DNA of 64,000 bases from positions 642,811 through 706,810 of the forward strand of contig JXCB02000027.1 of NCBI GenBank assembly GCA_000828075.3, read 5' to 3'. Of this stretch, positions 25,960-34,888 are shown piece after piece. Under the pieces are notes generated by a model. The model saw only the letters and a list, made by a program, of their open reading frames with translations. It did no database searches and was not told the DNA's origin. This stretch comes from Tolypothrix campylonemoides VB511288. GTDB taxonomy: Bacteria > Cyanobacteriota > Cyanobacteriia > Cyanobacteriales > Nostocaceae. Both the position numbers and the translations under genes were made by a program. Position 1 is the stretch's first letter; every line of letters starts with the position of its first letter.

Positions 25960-26610
25960 AACTTTTTATGAGAGTTATGTTAACTAGTATTAATATTAGC
26001 TCAGTTTTTTTGTTACTACCGTAACTTTTCTTCATATCAAGCAGGATTTCCACCTGCAAGTCATTAGTGTCTTACTACGTGTTGTTTGTAGAGACACAGC
26101 TAGCCTTTGTTGGTATCGTGTGCGTGTATTATATACGACCAAAAATCCTCTCACCCTCTTTTGTCATTTTGGGGTGAAACCCAGGGCAAACGCATCTAAA
26201 TTAGTCTTGATAAAAACCTTGGTTAATGTATAAAATTAGCAATTCAGTAGAGTAATTTCATATACTCTTTACACTTCGGCTGAAGTTTTAGTGAATAATA
26301 TGTTTAAGATGATGACATACTGGCAGCGTTGTTGCGGTCGGTTTGTGGTATTAGGAAGTTGGTTAATGACGGGGGGAGCGTTCTGTGCCGCCGTGTCCCC
26401 CCTCGTGCCGCTTCCCTAGGAAGGGCTGAAGCCGCGCTCGTTTCCCGCATCCCGCGAGGTTTTATGATTTGTGCTTCTCATGGGAGAGGATGTGGCAAAA
26501 AGTATAGCAGGGGACTAGGGACTAGGGACTGGGGACTGGGTGAAAAGCCTTTTTGTGTCTAGCTTTTATCATCTGTTGATGTCCTAACCACCTTGGCTGT
26601 TGCTATACCA
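25960..26610. other. Intergenic with GC-rich repeat, no gene seen
   Basis: About 650 bp. 26360-26460 is GC-rich with inverted text (GGGGGGAGCG, CCCCCCTCGTGCCGC) and 26509-26540 is a GGGACTA heptamer run. An open frame over 26329-26562 covers this repeat and looks fortuitous. Confidence 0.5.
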
Positions 26611-26616
26611 CAATTT

Positions 26617-27062
26617 CCATCAATGAGTGGAGAGCGTCACAGCACATCAAGTATGCATTTATCCGAGGTTATGACGATCGCGATCGCCTTTCATGGTTTG
26701 GTAACCCGAACCATGAAATAGCGGTTCCAGTCGTTAATGAGCGGGATAAACAGACATACTATGGGGCAGTTGACTATCTTGAACGAGAATTACTGCTCAA
26801 AGCCGGGAGATGCAGGTAACTCAGAAAATACGATTGATTACCTACGTTATTTACTAGCCCAGTCTCCTAACCAAAGATTGCTGATTTTTTGGGATGGTGC
26901 AAGCTACCATCGCTCTAAAGAAGTCCAGAGCTTTTTAGCTCTTGTAAACCAAGGTTTACCAGAAGAGCAATGGAAAATTCACGCTCGTCGTTTTGCTCCT
27001 AATTGCTCAGATAGATGTCGGCTGCTAACTTTGTCAAAGGTCGTTCCTCAAGTCTTAGCTTA
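26617..27062 (+). pseudogene. IS630-family transposase remnant
   Basis: One frame reads KYAFIRGYDDRDRLSWFGNP... then VVNERDKQTYYGAVDYLERE up to about 26808; the next frame continues DAGNSENTIDYLRYLLAQSP and LLIFWDGASYHRSKEV to about 27005. These are the catalytic half of an IS630/Tc1-type transposase (Asp in FWDGASYH). The N-terminal DNA-binding region is missing, there is a frameshift near 26808, and the C-terminal Glu region after RRFAPNC is lost. No terminal inverted repeats were identified. Confidence 0.8.
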
Positions 27063-27170
27063 CTCTCTGGCTTAGTAAATAGGGGGTGTTGGTATTAAAG
27101 TCCTTAGGCATAGCCTCACTGTAGGGATTCCTAGGTTAAGCTAAGGAATGAGAAAAGCGCTAGTTCCCAA

Positions 27171-27767
27171 TCAATTTTTAATGATCTGAGACTGCCCAAT
27201 CTTCCAAAAACAGCTGGAAATCAAATTGGTAATGATATGAGCAACAATTGGCACTAATAAGTTACCACTTAAGAGAGCACTATAACCCAGAAATAATCCG
27301 ACAACGCTTGCCCAAATCACATAGGGCCATTGTTGGGAACCACTCAGGTGTAATACACCAAAGCAAGCACTTGAGAGGAACACAGCGAAATGGTCGTATC
27401 CAAAGGCTGGTATCATCACACCCCGAAATAACAATTCTTCACTTAATCCTGGTAGTAACCCTAGCCATATCAAGTCTGGCAAAGCTAAGGGTTTTAGTAC
27501 CATTTCTAAGTAATAATTGGCACTTCTACGGTAGTCAGACCATAGGCGATAAGCTAAGCCACTCAAGGCGGTGATGCATAAACCCAACAACACCCCCCAA
27601 AGCAAGTCAGTTTCGTGCCAGCGCCATGACATTAAGGAAAAGCGACCAAATTGCAGCCACACCTTAGCGATTATCCACAAAAGAATTGCAGTCGCTCCCA
27701 TCGCTACTAGCACTTGAGTGCGTGTCAAATAAGGGATTTCTGGCTCTTGCTTCTGCTGTTGTGCCAC
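27171..27767 (-). CDS. CPBP-family intramembrane metalloprotease
   Basis: A 198-aa membrane protein of the CAAX protease/bacteriocin-processing (CPBP, Abi) family. The three family motifs are present: EExxxR in LSEELLFRG, FxxxH in CFGVLH, and HxxxN in VAHIITN, which bind the catalytic zinc within the membrane. About five hydrophobic segments. Start is a GTG at 27767. It is encoded 60 bp after the DUF3326 gene on the same strand, with a GGGAGATGA tandem repeat between them; cotranscription is possible. The substrate is unknown. Confidence 0.88.
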   Translation of the reverse strand: MAQQQKQEPEIPYLTRTQVLVAMGATAILLWIIAKVWLQFGRFSLMSWRWHETDLLWGVLLGLCITALSGLAYRLWSDYRRSANYYLEMVLKPLALPDLIWLGLLPGLSEELLFRGVMIPAFGYDHFAVFLSSACFGVLHLSGSQQWPYVIWASVVGLFLGYSALLSGNLLVPIVAHIITNLISSCFWKIGQSQIIKN

Positions 27768-27780
27768 GGGATACCACCAG

Positions 27781-27826
27781 GAGTAGAGGACAAGGGAGAT
27801 GAGAGAGATGAGGGAGATGAGGGAGA
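27781..27826. repeat. GAGATGAGG tandem repeat
   Basis: GGGAGATGAGAGAGATGAGGGAGATGAGG, 9-bp-based units, filling most of the gap between the DUF3326 and CPBP genes. Confidence 0.8.
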
Positions 27827-28897
27827 CTATTGACTATGAACTAACGACCGTAAAGGAGATATGTTTGGGCTAAGAGCAGATGGGTTAATGCCTGCTTTCA
27901 GGGCAACTAATACACCTACTGCCTCTAAATAAGAGTTCACCTGTATTGATTTTATCCCTAAAGGTTCGGGACGAACTCGTATTTGAGTCTGATTTTCCTC
28001 AACTGTAATAATTTGACATTGCTTACTGTGACTTAAACTGAGCAAGGCGCTACTGCCACAAGCAGTTGCTGGTACAATCACCGCATCAACTTGGTTTGCC
28101 CAAATGTCAGCAAATTCAGACAATTTATCAGACGCTTTGGGAATAAACTGGGGTGCGCGGCTCAAACCAACAAGCACGCTTGGTAAAAAAGTATAGCCTA
28201 ATTCTTCGGCAGCCGAACGAGGAGATAAATTTGGGTCTAGAGATGGGGGAAAGAAGGCGGGAGAATGGGCGCAAGGAATTTGAAAAGTTCGCACTACCAA
28301 ATGGCTGATTACGGCTTCTGCACCAGCGATGGGATCGACTCCTTTTCCGTGGCGGTAGTTTTGGTCTGTCTGTTCATCAAGAGTATCGGGAAAACGAGCA
28401 ACTACGGCGATCGCTTCTGCCCCCGCCCTGTTAATTAAGACTTCCGCCGCCCGTAACAAACTATCTGGGTTGCCTATTGTTCCCCAACTTGCCCCAGAAG
28501 TTGCTATTCCTAATTCCACATTTAACGCTGCGTCAGTTATGACATAATCTGTTAAGGATAATCCTAGAGTTGCTCTGGCTGCATCCGCTGCTTGCAGGTG
28601 TCTGTGCCGTAACTCTGGTTCAATTGCTTGATCAAGAACTAAACCTATGCGATTTTGGTGGACTGGACGCAAACCCCAGCATAAGCCAGCAAATTTGTCA
28701 AGCCCGTAACCTTCAACGTAGAAAGTGTTGGGCAGATTCCAGTATAAGCTGGCACCGTTGAGGACATTAGGGTGAGTGATTAGGCGATCGCAAACCTGTG
28801 CGAAAGCCTTTGCAACTGGCAATGCATCTCCTGCATAACCCCCGATGGCTGCTCCAACGCCAGTAGGTACAATTAAGATAGCGGTATATGGACGCAC
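27827..28897 (-). CDS. DUF3326 protein
   Basis: A 356-aa protein of the DUF3326 family, common in cyanobacteria; the function is not known to me. Family text: RPYTAILIVPTGVGAAIGGY, LYWNLPNTFYVEGYGLD, ADAARATLGL, and GLSRAPQF. It is soluble and alpha/beta with no membrane segments. The start is probably the GTG at 28897 (MRPYTAILIVPTG), which matches the expected N-terminus; a TTG at 28909 would add four residues. The CPBP protease gene follows on the same strand. Confidence 0.85.
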   Translation of the reverse strand: MRPYTAILIVPTGVGAAIGGYAGDALPVAKAFAQVCDRLITHPNVLNGASLYWNLPNTFYVEGYGLDKFAGLCWGLRPVHQNRIGLVLDQAIEPELRHRHLQAADAARATLGLSLTDYVITDAALNVELGIATSGASWGTIGNPDSLLRAAEVLINRAGAEAIAVVARFPDTLDEQTDQNYRHGKGVDPIAGAEAVISHLVVRTFQIPCAHSPAFFPPSLDPNLSPRSAAEELGYTFLPSVLVGLSRAPQFIPKASDKLSEFADIWANQVDAVIVPATACGSSALLSLSHSKQCQIITVEENQTQIRVRPEPLGIKSIQVNSYLEAVGVLVALKAGINPSALSPNISPLRSLVHSQ

Positions 28898-28937
28898 GAA
28901 GAAATTCAAAAATTAAAAGTCAAAAGAAATTGTTAGT

Positions 28938-29012
28938 TGTAGAGACGCGACGCCAGTCGCCTGCGGAGGGAAACCCTCCTGCAGCGCTGGCTCGCCATGG
29001 CGCGTCTGTACA
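28938..29012. repeat. TGTAGAGACGCG...CGCGTCTGTAC palindromic repeat
   Basis: Dispersed palindromic repeat with an inner inverted GCGGAGGGAAACCCTCCTGC. Related TAGAGACGCG...GCGTCTCTA occurs at 29261-29288, and partial copies at 41066-41075 and 61969-61980. Confidence 0.7.
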
Positions 29013-29063
29013 TTTGTTAGTTCTATCCACTAACTACTAACCGTTAAAATACACTATTTGCTA

Positions 29064-29240
29064 TTAGCTTTCTGTGGTGACAACAGCTTCAACAGTGCAT
29101 GCTTGTTGTTCCATATCCACAGATGTAATTGCCCACCGCAAAGGTTCTCCCTGTTTTTTCAATTCTGCTTCAATGACTTTTTGCAGTTCTGTGGGAGTTT
29201 CTTGTAGGTTAATTTCTGCTGTAATAAAATGAGTTGTCAT
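29064..29240 (-). CDS. Small conserved-looking protein next to ferredoxin
   Basis: A 58-aa acidic protein: MTTHFITAEINLQETPTELQ, then KVIEAELKKQGEPLRWAITS and VDMEQQACTVEAVVTTES. The ATG has a good ribosome site (AGGAG, 7 nt upstream) and the predicted beta-alpha-beta pattern, with ITAEIN and RWAITSVDMEQQACTVEAVVT strands around a helix, looks like a real compact fold. It lies 48 bp downstream of the ferredoxin gene on the same strand, separated only by a palindromic repeat, so the two are probably cotranscribed. I do not recognise the family. Confidence 0.7.
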   Translation of the reverse strand: MTTHFITAEINLQETPTELQKVIEAELKKQGEPLRWAITSVDMEQQACTVEAVVTTES

Positions 29241-29260
29241 TATTTTACTCCTGACTTATC

Positions 29261-29288
29261 TAGAGACGCGTCATGGTGCGTCTCTACA
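29261..29288. repeat. TAGAGACGCG palindrome between ferredoxin and small gene
   Basis: TAGAGACGCGTCATGGTGCGTCTCTA forms a near-perfect hairpin that starts directly after the ferredoxin stop codon; it could attenuate transcription or protect the upstream mRNA. Confidence 0.65.
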
Positions 29289-29603
29289 TTATTTACCAAA
29301 TTGCAACTGATAAACAATTTCTTCCTTTTCGGTTTCAATTTTTAAATCGGAACGAGGATAAGCGACGCAAAGCAATACATAACCTTGTTTTTGCAGTTCA
29401 GGACTCACGCCCATCCCATCACTTTGATCCACAGTTCCAGAGACAATTTGGGCAGCGCAAGTCGTGCAAACACCAGCATGACAGGAACTCGGTAACTCTA
29501 AACCAACTGCATCAGCAACTGATAGGATGGTTTGATTTTCGCTCACTTGCAAAGTATGAGTTTTGCCTTGGTGGTTAATTTCAACGGTGTAAGTTTCGGG
29601 CAT
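29289..29603 (-). CDS. [2Fe-2S] plant-type ferredoxin
   Basis: A 104-aa one-electron carrier. The cluster ligands are in SSCHAGVCTTC (C-x4-C-x2-C) and the fourth Cys in GYVLLCVAYPRSD, about 34 residues later, the usual plant-type pattern. The ATG at 29603 gives MPETYTVEINHQG; an upstream TTG is less likely. Charged C-terminus ends EEIVYQLQFGK. It is distinct from photosynthetic PetF in the loop reading HAGVCTTC; its partner is unknown. The adjacent 58-aa gene may be functionally linked. Confidence 0.92.
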   Translation of the reverse strand: MPETYTVEINHQGKTHTLQVSENQTILSVADAVGLELPSSCHAGVCTTCAAQIVSGTVDQSDGMGVSPELQKQGYVLLCVAYPRSDLKIETEKEEIVYQLQFGK

Positions 29604-29861
29604 ATACAATAGCGGTGCTATGCAACGGATAAGTCAAATATCTTATCTTATAAATAGGTGGACAACTCAATAAAGAATCGCCAACAATCATAGCTAACTG
29701 GAAAGAACTTGACTAGCTAGGGCGCTAACCAGTGATAATTATAAGTCCTTGCTAGACAAAAAACTTAACCAAGGGAGACTTCTGGAAAAATCCCCCATAA
29801 AGAATGGGAAGTGATTGTACACACAGAATAAATTTTTGAACCGTATATCTTGGAGAGGAGA

Positions 29862-32531
29862 ATGCTAGAATCATACCGCAGACACGTTGCCGAAAGAGCC
29901 GCACTAGGAATTCCCCCTTTGCCTTTAGATGCAAATCAAACATCACAACTGTGCGAATTACTGAAAAATCCGCCTGCGGGTGAAGAGGATACATTACTGG
30001 AATTGTTGCGCGATCGCGTTCCTCCTGGAGTCGATCCCGCAGCGTACGTCAAAGCTGGGTTTCTCACCGGTATTGCCAAAGAGGAAATTACCAGCCCCTT
30101 AATTTCCCCCATCGAAGCAGTGCAATTGCTAGGCACAATGGTGGGTGGCTACAACGTCCAATCATTAATCGAACTGCTGCAAACGCCCACCGTATCCGTA
30201 TCGTTATCTTCCGAAACACCTTTAGTTATGGGTGGACAAGGAAAGGAACCTATAGCAGCATACGCCGCCGTCGCCCTGAGTAAAATCTTGCTGGTGTATG
30301 ACGCCTTCCACGATATTTTGGAATTATCCAAAACCAATCCCTTTGCCAAGCGCGTGATAGACTCTTGGGCAGAAGCTGAGTGGTTCACTGTTCGTCCGAC
30401 GATACCAGAATTCATCAATGTCATTGTCTTCAAAGTTCCTGGCGAGACGAATACCGACGACTTATCCCCCGCACCCCAAGCTATGACTCGCCCGGATATT
30501 CCCTTACACGCCTTGGCGATGTTGGAAAGCAAAATGCCTGGTGCGCTGGAAACCATTGCCGAGTTAAAGAAAAAGGGGTATCCCGTAGCATACGTAGGAG
30601 ATGTGGTGGGTACTGGTTCCTCGCGCAAGTCGGCAATTAACTCTGTATTGTGGCACATGGGGCATGATATTCCCTATGTACCCAACAAGCGGGCGGGCGG
30701 ATATATTTTAGGTGGTTCTATTGCGCCTATCTTCTTCAACACCGCCGAAGATGCTGGTGCTTTGCCTATCCAATGCGATGTCACCAAAATGGAAACCGGT
30801 ATGGTGATTACTATCTACCCCTACAGAGGAGAAATCACCAATGAAGCTGGCGAAGTCATTTCCACCTTCACCCTGAAACCTGACACCATCTTAGATGAAG
30901 TCCGCGCCGGGGGACGCATTCCCCTGCTTATCGGACGCACTCTCACTCATAAAACAAGACTTGCACTTGGTTTAGAACCTAGCACCGTCTTCATCCGTCC
31001 CCAGCAACCAGCCGACACAAACAAAGGCTATAGTTTAGCACAGAAAATGGTGGGTAAAGCTTGCGGCTTACCTGGTGTGCGTCCCGGTACATCATGCGAA
31101 CCGATCATGACTACCGTTGGTTCCCAGGATACCACCGGACCAATGACTCGCGATGAATTAAAAGAACTTGCTTGTCTCGGTTTCAGTGCAGACTTGGTGA
31201 TGCAAAGTTTCTGCCACACCGCAGCTTATCCCAAACCGGTTGACATCAAAACTCATCACGAATTGCCCGACTTTTTCGCCTCTCGTGGCGGTGTCGCATT
31301 GCGCCCCGGCGACGGTATCATCCACTCTTGGTTAAACCGGATGCTACTCCCCGACACGGTAGGAACTGGTGGCGACTCCCACACCCGTTTCCCCTTAGGA
31401 ATTTCCTTCCCCGCTGGTTCCGGGTTGGTGGCGTTTGCGGCGGCGTTGGGTGTCATGCCTTTGGATATGCCAGAATCTGTTTTGGTGCGGTTCAAAGGTG
31501 AATTGCAACCTGGTGTTACCCTGCGCGATATTGTGAATGCCATTCCCTACGTAGCAATTCAAAAAGGTTTGCTGACGGTAGAGAAGCAGAATAAGAAAAA
31601 TATCTTCGCTGGACGGATAATGGAAATAGAAGGTTTGCCAGACTTGAAAGTTGAGCAAGCTTTTGAACTTACCGACGCTAGCGCCGAACGTTCTTGTGCA
31701 GGTTGCACAATTAAGCTGAGTATTGAGACAGTTTCCGAATATCTGCGTTCCAACGTAGCGCTGTTGAAGAACATGGTAGCACGGGGCTATCAAGATGCCC
31801 GTACTATTCTACGTCGCGTTGCCAAAATGGAAGAGTGGTTAGCAAACCCTGTGCTTTTGGAAGCCGATGCAGACGCAGAATACGCGGAAATTATCGAAAT
31901 TGATTTGAACGAAATCAAAGAACCCATTGTTGCTGCTCCCAATGACCCCGATAATGTGAAATTATTATCGGAAGTTGCCAATGATCCGGTGCAAGAAGTT
32001 TTCCTCGGTTCTTGCATGACGAATATCGGTCATTATCGCGCAATGGGTAAGGTGTTAGAAGGTGCAGGTTCAGTGAAGACTCGCCTGTGGATTTCTCCGC
32101 CAACTCGCATGGATGAACACCAATTAAAAGAAGAAGGTGTGTATGCCATTTTTGGTGCTGCAGGTGCGCGGACAGAAATGCCTGGTTGCAGTTTGTGCAT
32201 GGGTAATCAGGCGCGAGTTGCTGATGGTACAACAGTGTTTTCAACTTCAACGCGCAATTTCAATAACCGCATGGGTAAAGATGCGCGAGTTTATCTCGGT
32301 TCAGCTGAATTAGCCGCAGTTTGTGCCCTGTTAGGAAGGATTCCTACTGTGCAGGAATATCTGGATATTGTGGCGAATAAAATTCATCCTTTTGCTGATG
32401 ATTTGTATCGGTATTTAAACTTTGATCAAATTGTCGGTTTTGAGGATGAAGGAAGAGTGATTTCGTTGGAAGAGATGCCCAGGATTGAGGATATTTTGGG
32501 TATTCCTGCTGGTTCGTTGCGTACTCGATAA
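29862..32531 (+). CDS. acnB: Aconitate hydratase B
   Basis: Interconverts citrate and isocitrate through a [4Fe-4S] cluster, feeding 2-oxoglutarate synthesis for nitrogen assimilation in cyanobacteria. The 889-aa chain has the AcnB order, with the HEAT-like domain at the N-terminus, then the swivelling domain, then the catalytic domains. Cluster cysteines are in [10 protein letters not shown] and in [15 protein letters not shown]; substrate-binding text includes [18 protein letters not shown] and [11 protein letters not shown]. The ATG at 29862 follows GGAGAGGAG; a TTG start 12 bp upstream overlaps the ribosome site. Monocistronic. Confidence 0.97.
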   Translation: MLESYRRHVAERAALGIPPLPLDANQTSQLCELLKNPPAGEEDTLLELLRDRVPPGVDPAAYVKAGFLTGIAKEEITSPLISPIEAVQLLGTMVGGYNVQSLIELLQTPTVSVSLSSETPLVMGGQGKEPIAAYAAVALSKILLVYDAFHDILELSKTNPFAKRVIDSWAEAEWFTVRPTIPEFINVIVFKVPGETNTDDLSPAPQAMTRPDIPLHALAMLESKMPGALETIAELKKKGYPVAYVGDVVGTGSSRKSAINSVLWHMGHDIPYVPNKRAGGYILGGSIAPIFFNTAEDAGALPIQCDVTKMETGMVITIYPYRGEITNEAGEVISTFTLKPDTILDEVRAGGRIPLLIGRTLTHKTRLALGLEPSTVFIRPQQPADTNKGYSLAQKMVGKACGLPGVRPGTSCEPIMTTVGSQDTTGPMTRDELKELACLGFSADLVMQSFCHTAAYPKPVDIKTHHELPDFFASRGGVALRPGDGIIHSWLNRMLLPDTVGTGGDSHTRFPLGISFPAGSGLVAFAAALGVMPLDMPESVLVRFKGELQPGVTLRDIVNAIPYVAIQKGLLTVEKQNKKNIFAGRIMEIEGLPDLKVEQAFELTDASAERSCAGCTIKLSIETVSEYLRSNVALLKNMVARGYQDARTILRRVAKMEEWLANPVLLEADADAEYAEIIEIDLNEIKEPIVAAPNDPDNVKLLSEVANDPVQEVFLGSCMTNIGHYRAMGKVLEGAGSVKTRLWISPPTRMDEHQLKEEGVYAIFGAAGARTEMPGCSLCMGNQARVADGTTVFSTSTRNFNNRMGKDARVYLGSAELAAVCALLGRIPTVQEYLDIVANKIHPFADDLYRYLNFDQIVGFEDEGRVISLEEMPRIEDILGIPAGSLRTR

Positions 32532-32538
32532 TCAAATT

Positions 32539-32561
32539 AGGGTGGGCAATGCCCACCTTAT
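32539..32561 (+). terminator. Palindrome downstream of acnB
   Basis: AGGGTGGGCAATGCCCACCTT hairpin 8 bp after the stop codon. The T-rich tail is weak, so it may act as a processing hairpin; the same repeat family as 25004-25036. Confidence 0.5.
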
Positions 32562-32633
32562 TGTTCTGCTATGTAAAGTTCTCTATATTAAAAGCCTTGT
32601 GAAAAGATGGGATTACTGCGAAACAAACAGTAC

Positions 32634-32918
32634 TTATTCTGAAATACTGAGGTTATCAGACTTTTCGCTATTGCATTTTACACAAAGAAGCTGAAGATTT
32701 TGCCATACCGTTAGTCCCCCCTTGGAAAACGGATGAATATGATCAGCTCTTAATTGCCCAAATCCTTTTGTACCACGAAATACTTTCTTGCATTTTGGGC
32801 ATACATAACCCCCCAACTCCTCATTAAAGTTCATTCTGAAATAAGCTTCTTTCCAGCTTAAGGGAAAGATTCTTTGATATGGATCGCATGGCTGTAAACC
32901 CTTAAGAGATTCAGACAT
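32634..32918 (-). CDS. Small HNH endonuclease
   Basis: A 94-aa HNH nuclease. Zinc-binding pairs YVCPKCKK and LLCVKCNSEKSD flank the catalytic LRADHIHPFSKGG and TVWQNLQ. The ATG at 32918 overlaps the last 8 nt of the upstream DUF262 gene (ATGTCTGA), so the two are translationally coupled; the frame is open further upstream but that text is antisense-free overlap with the partner. In known DUF262 systems (GmrSD, SspE, BrxU) the nuclease is a DUF1524 HNH domain; here it is a short McrA-like HNH on its own chain. Confidence 0.85.
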   Translation of the reverse strand: MSESLKGLQPCDPYQRIFPLSWKEAYFRMNFNEELGGYVCPKCKKVFRGTKGFGQLRADHIHPFSKGGLTVWQNLQLLCVKCNSEKSDNLSISE

Positions 32919-34146
32919 TATTTTGCAGAATTCTTCTAGCAATTTCCACTGCTTTATTGCATTGCATCTTTTGTCCTCTTTGACCAGTCCATCGTCCTTT
33001 AGGTTCTGGATAGGCATCATTATTACCGAGTATGTCTCGACCTAACTGCCGAGGACGACGAATAAAGTTTCCTATTAAGTTCCACTGTGAATTAGATAAG
33101 CTGTCTGGTAATACTTGCAGTTCGACAGCTCCTGCAATAAATAAAGCTAGTTGCTTGTATGTATCAACACTAATCCCTGGTAATCCCCTTGAAAGAATCC
33201 TATACATCCATTCAGCAAATTCTGGGAAGTAATGATTAGAGATTTCATCCAGGGATGACACAAGGGGTGGACTACTGGCTTCTGAATCTTGATATTGGAG
33301 TTGAGCGCAGTAAATATCTAGAGCTTCTTCCGTAGTTCCTCGGAATACAATACCTAAATGATTTGTGCCACCAGATGTATTTAAAATATCATTAAATTTA
33401 TTGCGTTCAAGGCAGATTAAGTACCAAAGAAACATCAGTGATGGTGTCTGACCTTTAGCCTTCTCCCTACCACCCCACCAGTTATACCATTCTGTTTTTG
33501 CCTGTCGATTGCTGTCCCAAGGATTTGTAATTCCTCTTTCCTGTGCAGAATTGATCATACGCTTTGCCGATTCACTATCGTAATGTATTCCAGCAAGACG
33601 AATGAAGAAAACACTTTTAGATTGACTGTAATAAGCCAGGCGAATATCTTGACCTGTCAGTGGAGTTCCACCTTCATTAATTCTTCTAAATACTTCAAGC
33701 TTAACGCCCAAAGGCATACTTTTTGGCAAAAAGATAATAGTCAGGGGATATCTGTTAAAAATTTTTCTTAAATCATTAGGTAATTCATTATAATTTTTGC
33801 CGCGATATTGAATTGCTTGTGGCAGTAAGTAATCAATACTATCGTCATCACTAATCTTGAGTTCGTTTTTAGAGAACTGTAAAATAGTTGTCAGTCTTTG
33901 CTGTCCATCAATGACCTCAGAATCACCGTTATCGTCTTCACAAAAAAAGAAAGCAGGAATAGTTAAATTATTTAATAAAGATTCAATGAAAAGTGACTTT
34001 TTCCGGTCATCCCACTGGTCACAATCCCGCTGGTAGTCAGGAATGTAAACCTCCCCATTCTCTAATCTGTTAACAATAGTTTGTATACTTTCACTTTGTG
34101 ATCTAGTCGCATCTTTAACCAGGGGAAGATCAAAATAATCACTCAT
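32911..34146 (-). CDS. DUF262-domain protein, probable defence nuclease subunit
   Basis: A 411-aa protein with an N-terminal DUF262 domain: IPDYQRDCDQW (about residues 35-45), the hallmark VIDGQQRLTTI (78-88), and EVFRRINEGGTPLTGQD. In GmrS, SspE and BrxU this ParB/Srx-like fold binds and hydrolyses nucleotides and senses DNA modification. The remaining 230 residues are helical and unrecognised. The ATG at 34146 is preferred (MSDYFDLPLVKD); longer frames extend into a dispersed repeat. It is followed with an 8-nt overlap by the HNH gene, making a two-gene cassette. AT-rich relative to acnB. Defence role is inferred from family and architecture. Confidence 0.85.
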   Translation of the reverse strand: MSDYFDLPLVKDATRSQSESIQTIVNRLENGEVYIPDYQRDCDQWDDRKKSLFIESLLNNLTIPAFFFCEDDNGDSEVIDGQQRLTTILQFSKNELKISDDDSIDYLLPQAIQYRGKNYNELPNDLRKIFNRYPLTIIFLPKSMPLGVKLEVFRRINEGGTPLTGQDIRLAYYSQSKSVFFIRLAGIHYDSESAKRMINSAQERGITNPWDSNRQAKTEWYNWWGGREKAKGQTPSLMFLWYLICLERNKFNDILNTSGGTNHLGIVFRGTTEEALDIYCAQLQYQDSEASSPPLVSSLDEISNHYFPEFAEWMYRILSRGLPGISVDTYKQLALFIAGAVELQVLPDSLSNSQWNLIGNFIRRPRQLGRDILGNNDAYPEPKGRWTGQRGQKMQCNKAVEIARRILQNNV

Positions 34147-34230
34147 AATAATTGTTTGTATAAAAAAGTCGTAAATGGCGCTTATCATACTAGCACAAGT
34201 CTGATCGCACCCTCTCACATAAGCGAAAAA

Positions 34231-34318
34231 CCTAACCCCCCAACCCCCTTCCCTACAAGGCAAGGGGGAGTTCTTTATTCCCCTCCCCTCTTAGGGGAGG
34301 GGTTAGGGGAGAGGTCAC
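34231..34318. repeat. Palindromic repeat, left copy flanking DUF559
   Basis: CCTAACCCCCCAACCCCCTT...AAGGGGGAG followed by CCCCTCCCCTCTTAGGGGAGGGGTTAGGGGAGAGGTCAC. Two nested hairpins. Nearly identical, in the same orientation, to 34784-34869. Confidence 0.9.
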
Positions 34319-34368
34319 ACCGAGGTCAGCCATGATAAAACAGACAAATTTATCATGATGCTTACTGA

Positions 34369-34788
34369 ATGAATAACCCCACACAAAAGCAACCCTCTCC
34401 ACCAAGAAAAGAGGGAACTCGCAATATAGTTATCGGACAAAATGTAACCTCTGCAAAACTACAACGTGCCAAAGAACTTCGTCACCAAATGACACCAGAA
34501 GAAAAAATTTTTTGGCAACATCTTCGCGCCAATCGTTTGAATGATTTTCACTTTCGCCGTCAGCAGATTATTGATGGATTTATCGCAGATTTTTACTGTC
34601 ACGCTGCTGCATTAGTGATAGAACTGGATGGAGAAATTCATGAACAACAAATTGAATACGATGCAGAACGTGACAAGGTTTTGTCAGCACGGGGACTGCG
34701 TTTGTTAAGAATTAAAAATGAAGAAGTGAGGCAGGAACTTGATAAAGTTTTGATGCGTATTTCCAAAGCGTGTTCTCAAGAGACCTAA
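34369..34788 (+). CDS. DUF559 (Vsr-like fold) endonuclease-domain protein
   Basis: A 139-aa protein of the DUF559 family, related in fold to the very-short-patch-repair endonuclease. Core: KLQRAKELRHQMTPEEKIFW, LRANRLNDFHFRRQQIIDGF, FIADFYCHAAALVIELDGEI (acidic active-site residues Asp and Glu) and RLLRIKNEEV. Function in cyanobacteria unknown. Striking context: the gene is enclosed by two direct copies of one palindromic repeat (34231-34318 and 34784-34869), and its TAA stop codon (34786-34788) lies within the right copy. Confidence 0.88.
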   Translation: MNNPTQKQPSPPRKEGTRNIVIGQNVTSAKLQRAKELRHQMTPEEKIFWQHLRANRLNDFHFRRQQIIDGFIADFYCHAAALVIELDGEIHEQQIEYDAERDKVLSARGLRLLRIKNEEVRQELDKVLMRISKACSQET

Positions 34789-34869
34789 CCCCCCAGCCCC
34801 CTTCCCTACGAGGGAAGGGGGAGTATTAATTCCCCTCCCCTCTTAGGGGAGGGGTTAGGGGAGAGGTCA
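34784..34869. repeat. Palindromic repeat, right copy flanking DUF559
   Basis: CCTAACCCCCCAGCCCCCTT...AAGGGGGAG then CCCCTCCCCTCTTAGGGGAGGGGTTAGGGGAGAGGTCAG. It supplies the stop codon of the DUF559 gene. Confidence 0.9.
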
Positions 34870-34888
34870 GCGTTTGAGGCAAAAAACC

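Noticed and set aside
26329..26562. Open frame with Arg/Ala-rich text
   Set aside because: It covers a GC-rich dispersed repeat and a GGGACTA heptamer run, with no family features.
34789..34888. Transposon cargo ends for an IS around DUF559
   Set aside because: The flanking palindromes are direct copies, without terminal inverted repeats or transposase, so a classical IS is not supported; kept only as a repeat-unit finding.
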